From: Copromyces sp. CBS 386.78
Lineage: Eukaryota > Ascomycota > Sordariomycetes > Sordariales > Sordariaceae
DNA length: 64,000 nucleotides
Assembly (NCBI GenBank): GCA_030685235.1
Contig: MU839108.1
Span: forward strand, 62,001-126,000
Direction of reading: 5' to 3'
Positions 49,088 through 61,655 of the stretch are shown here, piece by piece. Position 1 is the stretch's first letter, and each line of letters starts with the position of its first letter. Position numbers and translations under genes: made by a program. The notes below the pieces were generated by a model. That model saw only the letters and a program-made list of their open reading frames with translations. It searched no databases and was not told the DNA's origin.

Positions 49088-51330
49088 TCAACGCGTCTTA
49101 TCCATCTTCTCCTCCAACCACTCCAACACAATCTCCCTCCCCCTCTCATCCAAGTCCCCCACCCCTTCCAGATCCCCAATCTCCATGTCCTGATCATCCA
49201 CCACGCCCACGTCCGCCACTTTCACCCTCCTCGCCGCCTCGAGCTCCCAGTAGTGGACGTCGACCGGGTAATCCTCGTCCCACTTGCGCCGCTCTTTGAG
49301 TTCCAACGTCTCGATGCTCCGCTGCATCAGCAGTGCCAGCTCGTACGCTTGCGTGCGAAAGCTGTTTTCGCCGGCGGTGATGGCGACGGGGGGCCTGCGT
49401 TGTTTGCGCGTTTTGAGGCGGGGGAGGGATTTCTTTTCCTTCACCTTTCCTTCTTTTTCTTTATCACCCCCTTCTGCTTCGTCTTCCCCCACGTCGTCAT
49501 CTTCCTCCTCTTCCTTCTGTTGCTGCTGCTTCCCCTTCTGGTTCTGGTATCTTGCCGAGAGACTCATAGCACCGCTCCCCTTCACCCCGATCTTCGCCAA
49601 AGCATCGCATTTGAACGGTAGCTCCGCGCTCGGCGTCTCGTACAGCAGCAACGTATCGGGCAGCTTGAGCATCGAGTGCCGTGGCGGGAAATGCACGTAC
49701 GACTTGCGCGGGAACTTTGCGTGAAGAATCTGGACTTTGAGAGTATCTTGGAGCCGAGTTACTTCTTGGACAAGGTCTTCGGCGACTACTTCGTCTGGCT
49801 CGCCTGAGGCGCCGTTGAACATCGACATTTGTTGCATCTGGAGAGTCTGTAGCTGCATGTCTTCGGCGTCTGCGGCTGCTACTGAGTCTGGCTCGCCCTG
49901 CTCGGAGTGATCGAAGTGATCAGAGTTGTCGAGGGCGAGGTCGAGGTCGTTGTTGTCCATGGACATTTCCATGCTGTAGTACTCGGAGTTCTGCTCGAAG
50001 TGCTCGAAATTGTCGGGGTCGAGGTCGAGGTCGTTGTTTTCCATGGACATTTCCATACTGTAGTACTCGGAGTTCTGCTCGAAGTGCTCGAAATTGTCGG
50101 GGTCGAAGTCGTCGGTGGGGTTTTGGCTGGGTGGGAGGGGAGATTCAGGCGGGGGTTGTTGACGAGGAGTTAAGGGGTCGTGGGGGTCGCTGAGGGCACC
50201 GTGACCTTTGGTGGTGGTGTCATTGGCGCCGCCCGTGATCAAAGGCCCCGGAGGCGGCGGATGAAGCCACTCGGGGACATACTTCTCATCAAAAGTCGGC
50301 GGGATAAAAAGTCCCGCCGTGTGAAAAAACAGACAAGCGCTTGCGAAGCTATCAAACAATCCCGACGGCGTGCCGAAGAGGTCTTCGAGCCTTCGCTGAT
50401 AATGGGCAATGATGGGCGAGGTAGCCGCCGGTCCGCCGTCCTCGTCGAGATCGCGGTTGAGCTTGTGCAGCTGCTCCTCGATGAGGATGCGGTCGTCACC
50501 CTTGGGTCTATGGATCGGGTGGTCGGGCAAGAAAGTGGTCCAGTCGTAGATGCCGTTGTAGGCAAGCAGACCGCGCACGGTCATGCGGGCGTGCGGGTAA
50601 GACTCGGTCAGGGCGAGGCCGGCGGCGAGACTGGCGCCCAGGTAGGAGCCGCAGATGTAGACATCTTTGCGCTTGGGGTATTTGGGCTGGAGATTTTGGG
50701 TGATCCAGGAGTAGCCGAAGAGGACGTCGTGGATGGGGGTGGGCCAGTGGAGGGGGGTTCTGTTGATGAATTCTTTCTCCTCTTCTGCCAGTTCCCCTTC
50801 TTCTATTCTTTCTCTGTCAGAGGTCTTGCTCGAGTAATATCCTTCATCGTCCAATTCGGGTTCGACATCAGCCCCTGGCTTGACCTTTGGCTTCGGCTTC
50901 GGCTTCGGCGTGGGTCTTTCGTCGTCGTACAAGCCAGACCACCTGTAGTGGATGACAGCTACCGAAAATCTGTGAAGCCATGATGGGAGATGGTAGTTTG
51001 GGTCGTTCTCATCCCGAGCAGCAAACGGGGGGATCCAGATGATCAAGGGGTCGGTTGCTGGCCGGTCCGCCACGTTGTAGAGACTGAGGCAGAGGTATCA
51101 GTCTATGATTGACCTTCATCACAAACATTTTACTTGAAAATGTTGAGCATATGGGCCACCTACCTAACGGTGATCTCGCCAGCAGAGGCGCATGGGACAG
51201 TATAGCGCTCTATCGAAGGCTCAAACGGGGGACTGCTACTGTAAAATCTCTTATGGAACGCCTGACGCGGGAAGGCTGGTGAAGCGACAGTGAAGCGCCG
51301 AAATCTCAGTGCTAGAGTCCATCTCAGCAT
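49088..51330 (-). CDS. alpha/beta-hydrolase-like protein, probably mitochondrial
   Basis: Exon 1 (51330-51164) and exon 2 (51083-49088) join over an 80-bp intron (GTAGGT...CTGCCTCAG), giving 720 residues. The first ~30 residues (MLRWTLALRFRRFTVASPAF, then RQAFHKRFYSS) are Arg-rich without acidic residues, a likely mitochondrial presequence. The hydrolase part runs from LIIWIPPFA through FSVAVIHYRW to a nucleophile-elbow-like ICGSYLGASLA and AYNGIYDWTTF. It deviates from a strict GxSxG, so catalysis is uncertain. An acidic, low-complexity middle contains a near-perfect tandem repeat (EHFEQNSEYYSMEMSM, twice, about 49.95-50.09 kb). Towards the end are an EEDDDVGEDEAEGGDKEKEGK linker and a helical tail. 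The ATG at 51330 was chosen because it opens the presequence frame. It is divergent from the potassium channel gene. Confidence 0.78.
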
Positions 51331-52116
51331 CTTCTACGTTTTTTTTTGTTTTTTTCCAGTTGATGGAGAAATTCTGGCGCAGTTTGGTTGTCAGACCCAG
51401 TGCTATTCTACGAGAGTTCACAACAGAGTGAAAGAGGCCTTGGACACTGAACTAGAATTCCTTACTCGTCGAAGCACTGATTTATCCCTTCATCTCCTTC
51501 CTTGTCTAGAGGATGAATAATACCCCGTGTGATGTTATGACATCCCAAACCGAACAGATGAGAGTTGATATCACAGTCAGAGCTTGGTGTTTGTTGGTGT
51601 TTGATGGAGACAAATTGTTAGCGAAACGACCGAAAACAGATCGAGGTACGTACCTACTACCTGCATTACAGGCACTGTCTGGCATCTGGCTGTCAGCTGC
51701 CCATGGTAACCGGGCTATGAACTCCACAGAAAGAACAAGCTCACGTTAAAACCTTGGCAGAACTTGGCTTTAAGCGATCGGGTACGTACCTCCTACACCA
51801 TAACATGCTCTTGCCCGGGACGTCATATGATGTGTACGGGATTCACAAGAAACGAGCTTCTCTCTTATACTATCATTCACCGTACCTACCTAGGTAGTCC
51901 CAATGAGCCATCATCGAAATTTTTTCATTATCCTGCTCCGTCCTTGCCGCCGCCATGTTGCGATAATACGACGATGACATTGAACACAACTAAGCAACAA
52001 CACGCGTCGATAGGGGAACACATCCCGATACCCTATGATAACTTTCGCTTGACAATTATTATCCCCCTTTACCGTATTGCTTTCATAATAGCCCTATCAT
52101 CACCTATCCGGCAACC
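51331..52116. promoter_or_regulatory. divergent upstream region of hydrolase and TOK1 genes
   Basis: About 790 bp lie between two divergently read start codons. A frame in phase with the channel's second exon runs through it from 51764, but its start lacks channel features and the family N-terminus begins at 52117. It is therefore read as leader. No specific site is called. Confidence 0.45.
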
Positions 52117-54442
52117 ATGGAGGACGCCGGTGGTGAGAATGTGGAGGAACACCTCAATGAGGTTGATGAGCGACACAAGGCCTCACTTCCCGAGCGTATG
52201 GGAGAAGACCAGGCCCATCGAGACCCTAGGTGAGTCAGATGGAACAAATACTCAGATGCTCGGGTCTCGATATGACACCTTGATACTGACAGTCCGGGCT
52301 CTTTCAAGTCGATGGTGGTTTGCCTCGGCTGCCTTTCCCATGGTTGCAGGCACACTGGGGCCCGTTGCAAGCGCCTTCAGTATCTGTGCTCTAGTTCGGC
52401 CATGGAGACAAAACTACACCAAAGGAGCCGACATCGCTACCGCGACCTTCATCAAGGATCCGGCCTGGCTGATCGCCATCAATGCAGTCCAGCTTGCCAT
52501 TGCGTTGATCTCCAACCTGGCCTTGCTCCTCAACATGACCAGGAGACTCCGGTTCTCCATTGCTCAGCCTGTCACCATAGTCGGATGGTACCTCTCATCT
52601 ATATGTCTGATAGCGCTCGCAAGTACAACAACCGGACCGTTGAAGCCGGGGACGAACGACTTCATCTGGTCTCAAGCTTACTTTTACGGCATCTACGCGG
52701 CAGTGCTGTACTTTGTTGTCGCCTCGCTCATGGTCGTCACAGTCTGGGGCTCCCAAGCCGGGCACTATGAAAAGGACTTCATGCTCACCCCCAGTCAGAG
52801 GACGCTGATGTTACAGACCATCTCCTTCCTCATCTATCTCCACCTAGGTGCTCTTATCTTCTCAAATACTGAAGGATGGAACTACCTTGACGGCATGTAC
52901 TGGGCGGCCGTGACGCTCTTCACCGTGGGTTTCGGCGACAACAACCCCACCTCCACCCTCGGAAGGGCCCTGCTCTTCCCGTACTCCCTGGTCGGCATTA
53001 TCAGTCTGGGTCTCGTCATCGGATCCATCCGCAGTCTGATGCTAGAGCGTGGCAAGAGAAGACTTGATGCACGCATGGTGGAAAAACTCAGACACCGCGT
53101 GCTGAGGAAAATGGCCAAGAAGGGGAAAGATGGGATACTGACGCCTATAGCGGACCCCAAATACGATTTTTCTGAAGTGCCATCTAGCTCGGGTCTCACC
53201 GAATTTGAACGGCGACAATCCGAATTCGAGCTGATGAGAAAGATCCAAAAGCAGGCGGCTCATAGGCATCGCTGGATTGCCCTGGCTATCTCTACAAGCA
53301 CATGGTTGGTGTTATGGCTGGTCGGTGCCAAAGTCTTCCAAGAGTGTGAGCGTCGGTATCAACAGTTGACCTACTTTGACAACTTTTACATGGCTTATGT
53401 TAGTCTGACAACCATCGGATACGGCGACATAACACCAATATCCAACGCCGGAAAGTCCTTTTGGGTCTTCTGGGCGCTTCTTGCTCTGCCAACCATGACA
53501 GTCCTGATATCTAATGCAGGAGATACCATTGTGAAAGGCATCAAAGACGCCACGGACAAAGTGGCCACCATTACCATTCTTCCTAGCGAGCGGGGCTTCA
53601 GGGGCGAGTTCAAGGCGGCAATTGGCGCTGTTTCCCATGGAAAGCTGTTTACCGAGGACATTCAAGAGTCGCCGCCAGGAATACTTGGAGACTCACAGCG
53701 CCACAGGTATAGCAGCGAGGATGATGACGAGGGTGAGCTGGCGCAAGATCAAGCAGATCTTGACGCTGAAGGCGCAAACACGGCTCCGAAAAAACAGAAG
53801 CAGGCGAAGAATGCAAGAGATGAAGAGAGTCATAAGCGGCTAGTTGCGGGTAACGCAGCCGAGGAGGACGGCGGCGATCGTACTGAGACTCGAACAGTAC
53901 GCTTCGATGACTCCTCTACTACGTCAGGGAAGAAGGGATCAAACGGCCGCTCAAAGAAGATGGGAAACACGGATGACGAGGAAAACCCGTCCGATAGAAA
54001 CTCGATGACTTCTCAGCTTCCCCGAATGACGCGTGCCGTCTCGATCCCACGCCAGGAGTTGCCCCAAATCCCCACGGACTCAGCCGAGTACCACCTCACG
54101 CTGATCGAAGAGATCGGGCGAGTAACGCATCACCTCAAGAGCCACCCGCCGCGGAAGTATACTTTCCAGGAGTGGGCATGGTATCTCCGGCTCATCGGGG
54201 AGGACGAGAGCGACGCAGCTAAGCACCGCAAGCCTCACACCCATCGTGGCAGTGAGAGTAAGGATGAACTGGAGGGGAAAGAACGGGCGAGGTGGAGCTG
54301 GGTTGGTAGCAGGAGCCCGTTAATGAGCTCTCAGGAGGAGGCCGAGTGGATCCTGGAACGACTTATTGAGACGCTTAATGGTGAGCTTAGAGGTGTCAAG
54401 GCCGCGAGGAGGAAAGATGGGATGACGAATGGGAGGGGGTAG
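52117..54442 (+). CDS. TOK1-type outward-rectifying two-pore potassium channel
   Basis: Fungal TOK channels let K+ out of the cell across the plasma membrane when the driving force is outward. They are recognised by eight membrane spans and two pore loops. Exon 1 (52117-52229) and exon 2 (52309-54442) join at DPSRWWFAS, a family hallmark, over a 79-bp intron (GTGAGT...TTTCAAG), giving 748 residues. Pore 1 carries TVGFGD (residues about 243-248) and pore 2 TIGYGD (about 406-411), both intact selectivity filters. Hydrophobic segments fit six spans before pore 1 and two around pore 2. The cytosolic tail is long, acidic and Lys/Glu-rich, ending in a conserved-looking YTFQEWAWYLRLIGED block. An upstream in-frame stretch from 51764 was rejected as the start. 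Confidence 0.93.
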
Positions 54443-55398
54443 CGAACGGAGACCCTCGTGCTAGGTGTTCAGATGGTGTTTCATTATAATTAATGTGGTC
54501 ATAGTTATTGAGTAAGTATTCAGTCCGCAGTGCGATACATGGCATGCCTCACAAACGGTGTGTTCACACGATGCTTCCCCTATGCAACGGGTGTTGTTAA
54601 CTGGAAATTCGTCAGAGTCAACCGCATGATGAAGGAATGCTCGCACCTTCTTTGTGGCTGCTCTCTGATCGCAGGCCAAGATGTTTCTGTCCTTTTCCGG
54701 ATGACTAACTTCCTGCCTCTGCTACCTACTGGGCCAAGACAGCAGACAACACAGAGCACCTCAGCGCCTTCCCGAGCTGAGTCTGGAACGGGAATGACAT
54801 CACCAGCTACAAATTTCAGACATATCTTTGAATATAAGTACAACCTTTATTCCGGCTTCATTTTCTGCCGAGATTCACAAGGGCACCTTGTCATCAACCA
54901 CCCTTCTGTAACGGAGGATCCGCGGAGACCCTAAAGGTACATCTATTTTTCTTTGCATTGCCATACCGGTTTGCGGTTGTTCAAGCTCTTTCACTGTTGT
55001 ATACTCAAGTCACTCTACCACTCCGTACCCTTCCCACAGCAAAAGAGAACTTCCAAATAAGGTTATTATCAAGTCAATTGGAAACACCATGACATCTTCC
55101 AAGCGGGAAAACTTCGTTCTTCTTGTCCAAAAGCGACTAGACCTGCCGGATCTTATGTATCTTGGCTTCCCATCGCTTGATTGTGCAACCAACCAACAAC
55201 ACGCCACTTGCATTCAGGCATCAAGATAAAATCATACATGAGAGGCTGACTTGCACTTGGGTTTATGCACAGATACCATCCTACCTTTAGCCAATCTCGA
55301 CCGACGGCTTGTCCGAATTGGGAAAGCTATATTACCTACTCATTCATTAGCTTACACAGCTATATGAGAGCTTAACGGCCCGCACACAGCCGCCCAGG
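54443..55398. other. intergenic between TOK1 and dehydrogenase-like gene
   Basis: This is about 0.96 kb with only short frames and no recognisable domain. It should contain the channel's 3' UTR and the promoter of the downstream gene. Confidence 0.45.
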
Positions 55399-57095
55399 AT
55401 GTTTTCGGGAACTTGGAAATCGACGGCATTCATGTTGCCCACATGGTTGTTCTGGCTCTCCAGCGATGTCGTTCAAGCACGGAGAATAGCAGCGTCAACA
55501 TGCCCGGCGCCCGTGCCTGCGTCATATCCTGCACCGGTTGTCCGTGACGGTTACGAGGCCAGGCTGGTGGCTACCGGACTCAAGAAGCCGAGAGGCGTCA
55601 TCGTCGATTCGAAAGGAAGGCTACTGGTCGTTGAGTCCGGTAAGGGGATCACGCACTTGACTATCAAGGATGATGGATGGCCGTGTCTGTCTGTGGAGAA
55701 GACGACAACTATTGTGTCGATGAGTGATGTAAGATGAGGTCTCCGTCCTGACTGTGCATCTCCTTTTACGAAATGATGTAAAAAAGGGGACTAACACTAC
55801 ACCAGCTCAACCATGGCATCGAACTCTCGGCCGATGGCAAAACCCTCTTCGCCTCTACTTCCAACTCAGTCTACAGCTGGCCATACGATGCAGATGCCAT
55901 CCGTGTCAGCGACGAGAAATCTCACAAGACGCTCATCAGCAACATGACCAACGTAGGCGGCGGCCATTCCACCCGCACACTCCTCATCTCACGCAAACAG
56001 CCGGGGATCCTACTCGTCTCTCGCGGAAGCGGGAGCAACATTGACAACAGTGCCACCGATTATTCCGCCGGCATCTCACAGATACGAGCCTTTGACATCT
56101 CCGACCCCAATCTAGGCACGTCTGGTGGCAAAGTATACGACTACCCCAGCGAAGGCTGGACCATCGGCTGGGGCCTGCGCAACTCGGTCGGAGTAGCCGA
56201 GGAGCCCAACACAGGCGGCATCTACAGCGTCGAGAACAGCGCGGACGGCATCAAGCGTTTTGGCGTGGATATCCATGAAGATAGTCCCGGGGAGGAAATG
56301 AATTACCATGGTGTTCTTCGCTTCCCTTCTTCTTCGGCCTCTAATCAATCCTCTTCGGACACACAAGGAGGCAACCACGGCTACCCCTACTGTCTAGCCC
56401 TCTACAACTCCTCTACCCCCTCCCCCTTCCCTTCCTTAGGAAACCTCAAAACCGGCTCCCAATTCACCCACGACTCGACGCCCTACTCCATCCCATTTTT
56501 ATCCTCTTCCCCTCCCCAAGCGAAACCAATCAACATCACCACCTCCGACACCTCCTGCTCGTCCACCAACTTCATCTCTCCCCGCCTCACCTTCCCCGCG
56601 CATACTGCGCCCCTCGACATCAAGTTCAGCAATGGCAATGGCAATCATAGTCTGGCGTACATCACCTTCCACGGTTCCTGGGACCGGTCCACCCCCGCTG
56701 GGTACAAGTTATCCGCAGTGCGGTTCGATAGTACAAAGGGAGAACCGGTAGAGGCAAGCGATAGCACGAACAGTCTTGTGGATGTCATGTGGAATCGAGA
56801 TGTGAGCAAGTGTCCGGACCAGTGTTTTAGGCCGGTGGGACTGACGGTTGATGGGGAGGAGAGGATCTGGATGACGGATGATGATAAGGGGGATATTTGG
56901 GTTTTGAAGCAGGTTGGGGAGGTGAAGGGTGATGGTGATGATGGAGGGAGTGGGAGTGGAAGTGCCAACGGTGATAGCGATAGTTCCGCTGTCCCGATGC
57001 GCATGAAGAGGAGTGGGAGTGGTGCGGAGTGGCTAGGTATTGGGACGTCGGTGGTTGTGGCAGTTGTGGGGAGTGTGTTGTTTGCTTTGGAGTGA
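55399..57095 (+). CDS. secreted sorbosone/pyranose dehydrogenase-like beta-propeller protein
   Basis: Exon 1 (55399-55728) and exon 2 (55806-57095) join over a 77-bp intron (GTAAGA...ACACCAG), giving 539 residues. The N-terminus has a signal peptide (hydrophobic LPTWLFWLSSDVVQA). The body resembles the L-sorbosone/glucose dehydrogenase propeller family, whose fungal secreted members include PQQ-dependent pyranose dehydrogenases (CAZy AA12). Visible blocks are LKKPRGVIVDSKGRLLVVE, NHGIELSADGKTLFAS, GGHSTRTLLIS, GWGLRNSVGVAEEP, SPGEEMNYHG, NHGYPYC and FRPVGLTVDGEERIWMTDD. A Gly/Ser-rich stretch and a hydrophobic C-terminus (WLGIGTSVVVAVVGSVLFAL) suggest a GPI anchor. Substrate and cofactor are inferred from family only. 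Confidence 0.85.
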
Positions 57096-57507
57096 GAGGG
57101 TTGTGATGTCTTTCTGTTGAGGGAGGCGAAGTCTGGCGATGATTATCAGTAAACCAAGACAACCTTAGCTTTACTTTGTCCATTGTTACCTAGGCTCATT
57201 CGAACCCACTTGAAGGAATCAAAATTTGATAACGGCATGTACCTAATCTTGCGATCTCATGTGTCGGCCTGAAGGCGTAATGGCATAATGGTAGGCTAAA
57301 TACCAAACCTTGACCCCTATTGCTAGATGTTCTGCCTATCTTCCCTAATTGGCTCAAGAGACCTCGTCCGGTCTACCAGATACCATCGATATATACCACC
57401 AGATGTAGCGTGTATGAAGAGATCCCAAGTATATGGTTCCACGCTTCGAAAGCAAGAACATCATATGTACGCCTCGAAATGAAAAGTTCCGCATCAGCCT
57501 CAACGAC
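57096..57507. other. convergent intergenic region
   Basis: About 410 bp lie between two converging genes. They probably hold both 3' UTRs, and no gene or structured terminator is evident. Confidence 0.5.
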
Positions 57508-59179
57508 CTAGAGTGAGAGTGGGGATGAAGTTGTGTTTGCAGTGGTGTTTGCGACGGCTTGCCAAATCGACGAATAGAGAGGTGCTTCCAACGATTGCAA
57601 AGCACTAGCAATCTGCTCATACGACGAAACCATGAACCCAGCCACTTCTCCGAGAGCCAAAAGTGCGAGGTTACGAACAGCAGAGGGCGGTAGGCCATAC
57701 GATCCCATGACAAGAGAAGCGGTAGGGCAAACGATGTAAGGCCACCAGCTGCGTGAAGATGTACCGGTCAGGAAGGATTCGTTGACAGATGATGCCGCTT
57801 CGGCGGTGTCCTCTAGTATGTCGAGGATCTCGTTGGTGATGTTGGAGGCTTGTTGGAGTCTTTGTGTTTGGTCCTCGTATTTGGTGGCAAGAGTCTCGGT
57901 GGCGGCGAGGAGGCGGTCCATTCCTTGCTCGAGGTTGTCTTGACGGCGGGCTAGGGCGGCGGCTTGTTGGTTGGAGAGTTCCTGGAGAGGCGTTAGTCAT
58001 TAAGTGCGGTGGCCGGGGTAACATAAGAGACATACAATTTGTTGTTGCAGTGCGGTAGTTGAAGCCGCCGCTGTAGCGACTACAGCAACCAAAGCCCCGA
58101 TACCATCGTTGGCCCGGACGGAGACTTGTTGAAGGGCAGTTTCGTGCGCATGAGCTACCTTGGAGTGACCGTCGAGAACACCGGTGAGCAGTACGTTGAG
58201 CAGTTTCTGCAGGTCTTCGGCTTGTTGTTGGCTGTCGTGTAGGGACGCAGACGACCTTCGAAGTGTTGCTCCAACATCGGTTACCAAATAATCTTGAACC
58301 AGGGCAAGCCCATCTCTCAATTTGTCGATCTGCGGTGTGAGGTTATCGAGATTCCTGATGGACTGTTGTGTTCGCAGATCAAGTTGATCCATTTGCTTGT
58401 GAAGTTGAGCTTCCACGCCTTCCGTAAGGTTTCTCATGACGCTGGTGAGACGCTGATAAAGAAAAATGCTTTGTGCTGTAAGCAACTGTCAGCCACGATT
58501 TCCAACCGGGGTATTTCAACACGGATATCCCACCTTTCTCATTGTCTGCCCTGGCCGCCTCGCAAAACCGCAAGGCCTTGTGCCGATAACTGATCCACGT
58601 ATTCCACGCAGCATCTGACGACTTCAGGGCGGACAGACAGTGGTCGATCTCATGACTGCTAACATGGAGTTGCGCTTGATCTCGGATCGCAATCTGACTC
58701 AAGGCTGGTTCCCGGAACTTGGCGCATTGCGTCGGGATATTGAACCTGCCTCGCTCCAAATCACATATTGCTAGACTGGCGGCGTAGGAGTCAACAAAGT
58801 CGCGAACTTGTCGGCCAGTGTCTGTGAGTATCGTGGCGTCGTTCTTTCCGTCTACTAGCTGGCAGTTGTTGACCAGGAGTCGGGCGGCGACACGATGACA
58901 AAAGGGTTCTGATTCGAGTTCTTGGAGTTCACTCAGGGCAACGGCGTAGATGTTTGGTAGGCGTGAAGACTCTCGAAGCAGATCAGAAGGCTGGATGTTG
59001 CGGTCGAGATGCACTTGGTGGTCGGCTGTGCGGTGGTCAAGTTAGCGGAGCTCTGGATGCTTGCTGTCTTTTTGATACTACTTACGAACTGCCACTCTTC
59101 TTTCACTTCCCCAAGAGAATGCTTGAGCGGTTGTTGTCGTCAGGGCACATAAAGCCGTGAAGACAAGAGTCCTGACCAT
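57508..59179 (-). CDS. KAR5/Tht1-like nuclear membrane fusion protein
   Basis: KAR5/Tht1/Brambleberry proteins act in the nuclear envelope during nuclear fusion after mating. Four exons, 59179-59086, 59025-58534, 58475-58036 and 57981-57508, with introns of 60, 58 and 54 bp and consistent phases, give 499 residues. The signal peptide is [20 protein letters not shown]. The lumenal part has conserved cysteines ([46 protein letters not shown]). A long coiled-coil follows (residues about 200-380), then two hydrophobic segments near the C-terminus ([18 protein letters not shown] and [17 protein letters not shown]) separated by a short loop. This is the KAR5 topology. The start gives a clean signal peptide directly upstream of a GTAAGT donor. 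Confidence 0.86.
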
Positions 59180-60278
59180 GGTTTTCGAGTATGTGTGATG
59201 CGACGGGCTGATGATGAGATTTCGATAGATTCAAAGGCGTGAAGAGCTCTGTCGAAGGAAACTCGGCAAAAAGGGGAAGATGGAAAAACTGGCAATATTG
59301 ATAGTGCAATTTGGCGGTCGAAGTTTGTGGCCATGCAACTGAAATTTGGTGTTGTTTCTGAAGAGAAGGAGCGATCCAGGAGACGGAAGGTGTATGGGGG
59401 TGAGTTAGCGATCGCGACTTCTTTCCCGAGGAAAGAGAGGCTGACTTGGTTTAAGCGCAAAAGAGAATCACTTAATTTTTAATTTTTGAAGATTCTAATC
59501 AAGAATTTCACGTAAAGTTCGCATCGAAGATGACTGTGATTGTTTGTCGAGCTGGACTTGGATGGCTCTTGATCATCTGATATGGAAGTCTCGTCTCCAG
59601 CAGAAGCGAGCCTGGACAGGGTTGGGTATGTAGACCATTTGCCTTGACATCACTGATGTCCGCATATTTTCGTCCGGTATCAACAAAGTACAAACAACTC
59701 GTTCGAGATAGTTTGGTAGAATCCGACCGTGACGGATGTGTGGGTGGTGGTGATGCCGTGAAGGTCGGCATCCGCAAAGTCGTCATCGGAAAGCTGGATG
59801 GTTGTCGAAGAAGAGGAACCATTCCATCCGAATATCGTGAAACAAGTGTTTGTTTGCCATGATCTCCACCGACACGGATTTCGATCACTCCCCAAAAGTT
59901 TCCGGTTACTCCAGATGACTGATGTCGGATGGAACAACATCCGTTGGTGTTGTCGTCGTTCTCCAGTCTAAGCATACAAGCAACTCGCGACTGTGCGGAT
60001 ACGACCCTAACCCTGACCTATCTACAGCCAATCACTTGCTGCATCGCTCATGCCGCGCCAGGTCCGATACATTTTTTGGAGCTTGCCGTGAAGATCCACC
60101 CGGCCCATCCCACCTACCGGCCGGCTGTCCATTGACTCGGTGCTTGCCCTTGCGAGTGCGTGCCAGAACCTCCGAACCGAACTGGAACGCCGCGTCTCTT
60201 CGCCAATTCCCCGGTTCCGCATCGCGACGACGACGACGACGACGACGGCCAGCCACCCCGACGACGCCCACCACCACG
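59180..60278. promoter_or_regulatory. divergent promoter region of KAR5-like and MRPL6 genes
   Basis: About 1.1 kb lie between two divergent starts. Frames of up to 155 codons on the minus strand show no recognisable domain. A (CGA)n tract at about 60226-60246 lies in the probable MRPL6 leader, and an open plus-strand frame runs through it in phase with MRPL6 but without family similarity. Confidence 0.5.
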
Positions 60279-61495
60279 ATGTTCGCCCCAAGCCGAAGGA
60301 GGGTCCTTGAGGCCGCGGCCTCCGCCTCTTCTACCGTCGTCACACTCCCCGGTTTTCTCGTGCCCGCCTTTCAGCAGACTGCCGCCGCCCGGCGCAACTT
60401 CTCCGCGACGACAACCCGCCCGTCCAAGCTCGGCCGCACCCCGCTCAGCATCCCTCCCGGCGTCGAGATCACCATCGGCGAGCCCTTTGTCAAGCGCGAC
60501 ATGACGCAGTGGAAGCAGCAGCCTAAGCGCAAGATTACGGTGCAGGGCCCGTTGGGTTAGTTTGCGTTCCTTTATTCGGACGGAAGAGGACCAGAGGATG
60601 GAGGATACACTACGAAAATTGGCGCTGGCGCATGGGGCTGGAGGGACATGGGAGAATGGTATACGGTAGAGACTCGGGGAAACTCGGTTTCCAGGTTGTT
60701 GCAGAAAACGCAGGGTTGAAGATCTGACAGGTGTTTTTTTGGACGGCCGTCAGAGTGCATGGCGCTGGTTGCTGAACCTGTCCTGCAACGTGGAAAACGA
60801 GTCTCCCGAGTCTTTGCGGTAAAGGTGGTTTGACGAGGATGTGTTGAAGGAGGGAACCAGGACAGGGCAGGAAGATGAACAAACAGGCTGACTTGTTGCA
60901 CCTATGCGCTGGTTTTTCTATAGGACAACTCGAGATGGACATCCCCGACTTCATCAAGATCGACCACGACACCGAGGCGAGGAGAGCGACTCTCAGCGTA
61001 GCGAACCGGGACGAGAAGCAGCAGAGAGAGATGTGGGGTACGGAAAACACTTCTATATCCAGGACATATGAACAGGAAGGCATATTGGCGGGCTATGCTG
61101 ACGATTTGATATTCTCTCGACATACAGGAACGACATGGGCGTACCTTAACCGCTTCATTATGGGTGTATCAGAAGGTCACACGGCCGTGTTGCGCCTGGT
61201 CGGTATCGGTTACAGAGCCACCATCGACACCCGCCCCGAGAAGGAAGAATACCCCGGCCAGCAGTTCGTCTGCCTCAAGCTCGGTTTCTCCCACCCCGTC
61301 GAGATGGGCGTCCCCGAGGGCATCAAGGCCAGCACGCCGCAGCCGACGAGAATCCTGCTCGAGGGCGTCAACAGAGAGCAGGTCATGACCTTCGCTGCCG
61401 ACATCAGGAGGTGGCGTGTACCGGAACCGTACAAGGGTAAGGGTATCTTTGTCAACGGCGAGACCATCAAGTTGAAGCAGAAGAAGATCAAATAG
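60279..61495 (+). CDS. mrpl6: mitochondrial large-subunit ribosomal protein uL6m
   Basis: This is the L6 protein of the mitochondrial ribosome, binding near the sarcin-ricin loop. Three exons, 60279-60555, 60924-61037 and 61128-61495, with introns of 368 and 90 bp, give 252 residues. The N-terminus (MFAPSRRRVLEAAASASS, then RRNFSATTTRPS) is an Arg/Ser/Ala-rich mitochondrial presequence. The two L6 folds follow: SIPPGVEIT, KRKITVQGPLGQLEMDIPDF across the first splice, GTTWAYLNRFIMGVSEGHT across the second, RLVGIGYRATI, KLGFSHPVEMGVPEGI, GVNREQVMTFAADIRRWR and PYKGKGIFVNGETIKLKQKK. The last of these is the signature C-terminus of L6. The first intron is long for this genome. Confidence 0.93.
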
Positions 61496-61655
61496 AGGAC
61501 GCGCTGCTGTGGGTTTGGGTGGTTGATGTTGTTGTTGTTGATGATGATAAGGGGGTATATTGTACATTTAGTCTATTTTTTCTTGGCACACACACATGGC
61601 CTCACAACGGCCCCGATACCTGCCATAACATGTACACTACGACACAAGAGGCTTT

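Noticed and set aside
51764..52116. Long upstream extension of the TOK1 frame.
   Set aside because: It is only the second-exon frame running back through intron 1 and the leader. The spliced N-terminus from 52117 matches the family at DPSRWWFAS.
59508..59975. 155-codon minus-strand frame between the KAR5-like and MRPL6 genes.
   Set aside because: No domain was found and it lies in a divergent promoter; probably chance.
60610..61083. 157-codon minus-strand frame over the first MRPL6 intron.
   Set aside because: It overlaps the second exon of a well-supported gene on the other strand and has no domain.
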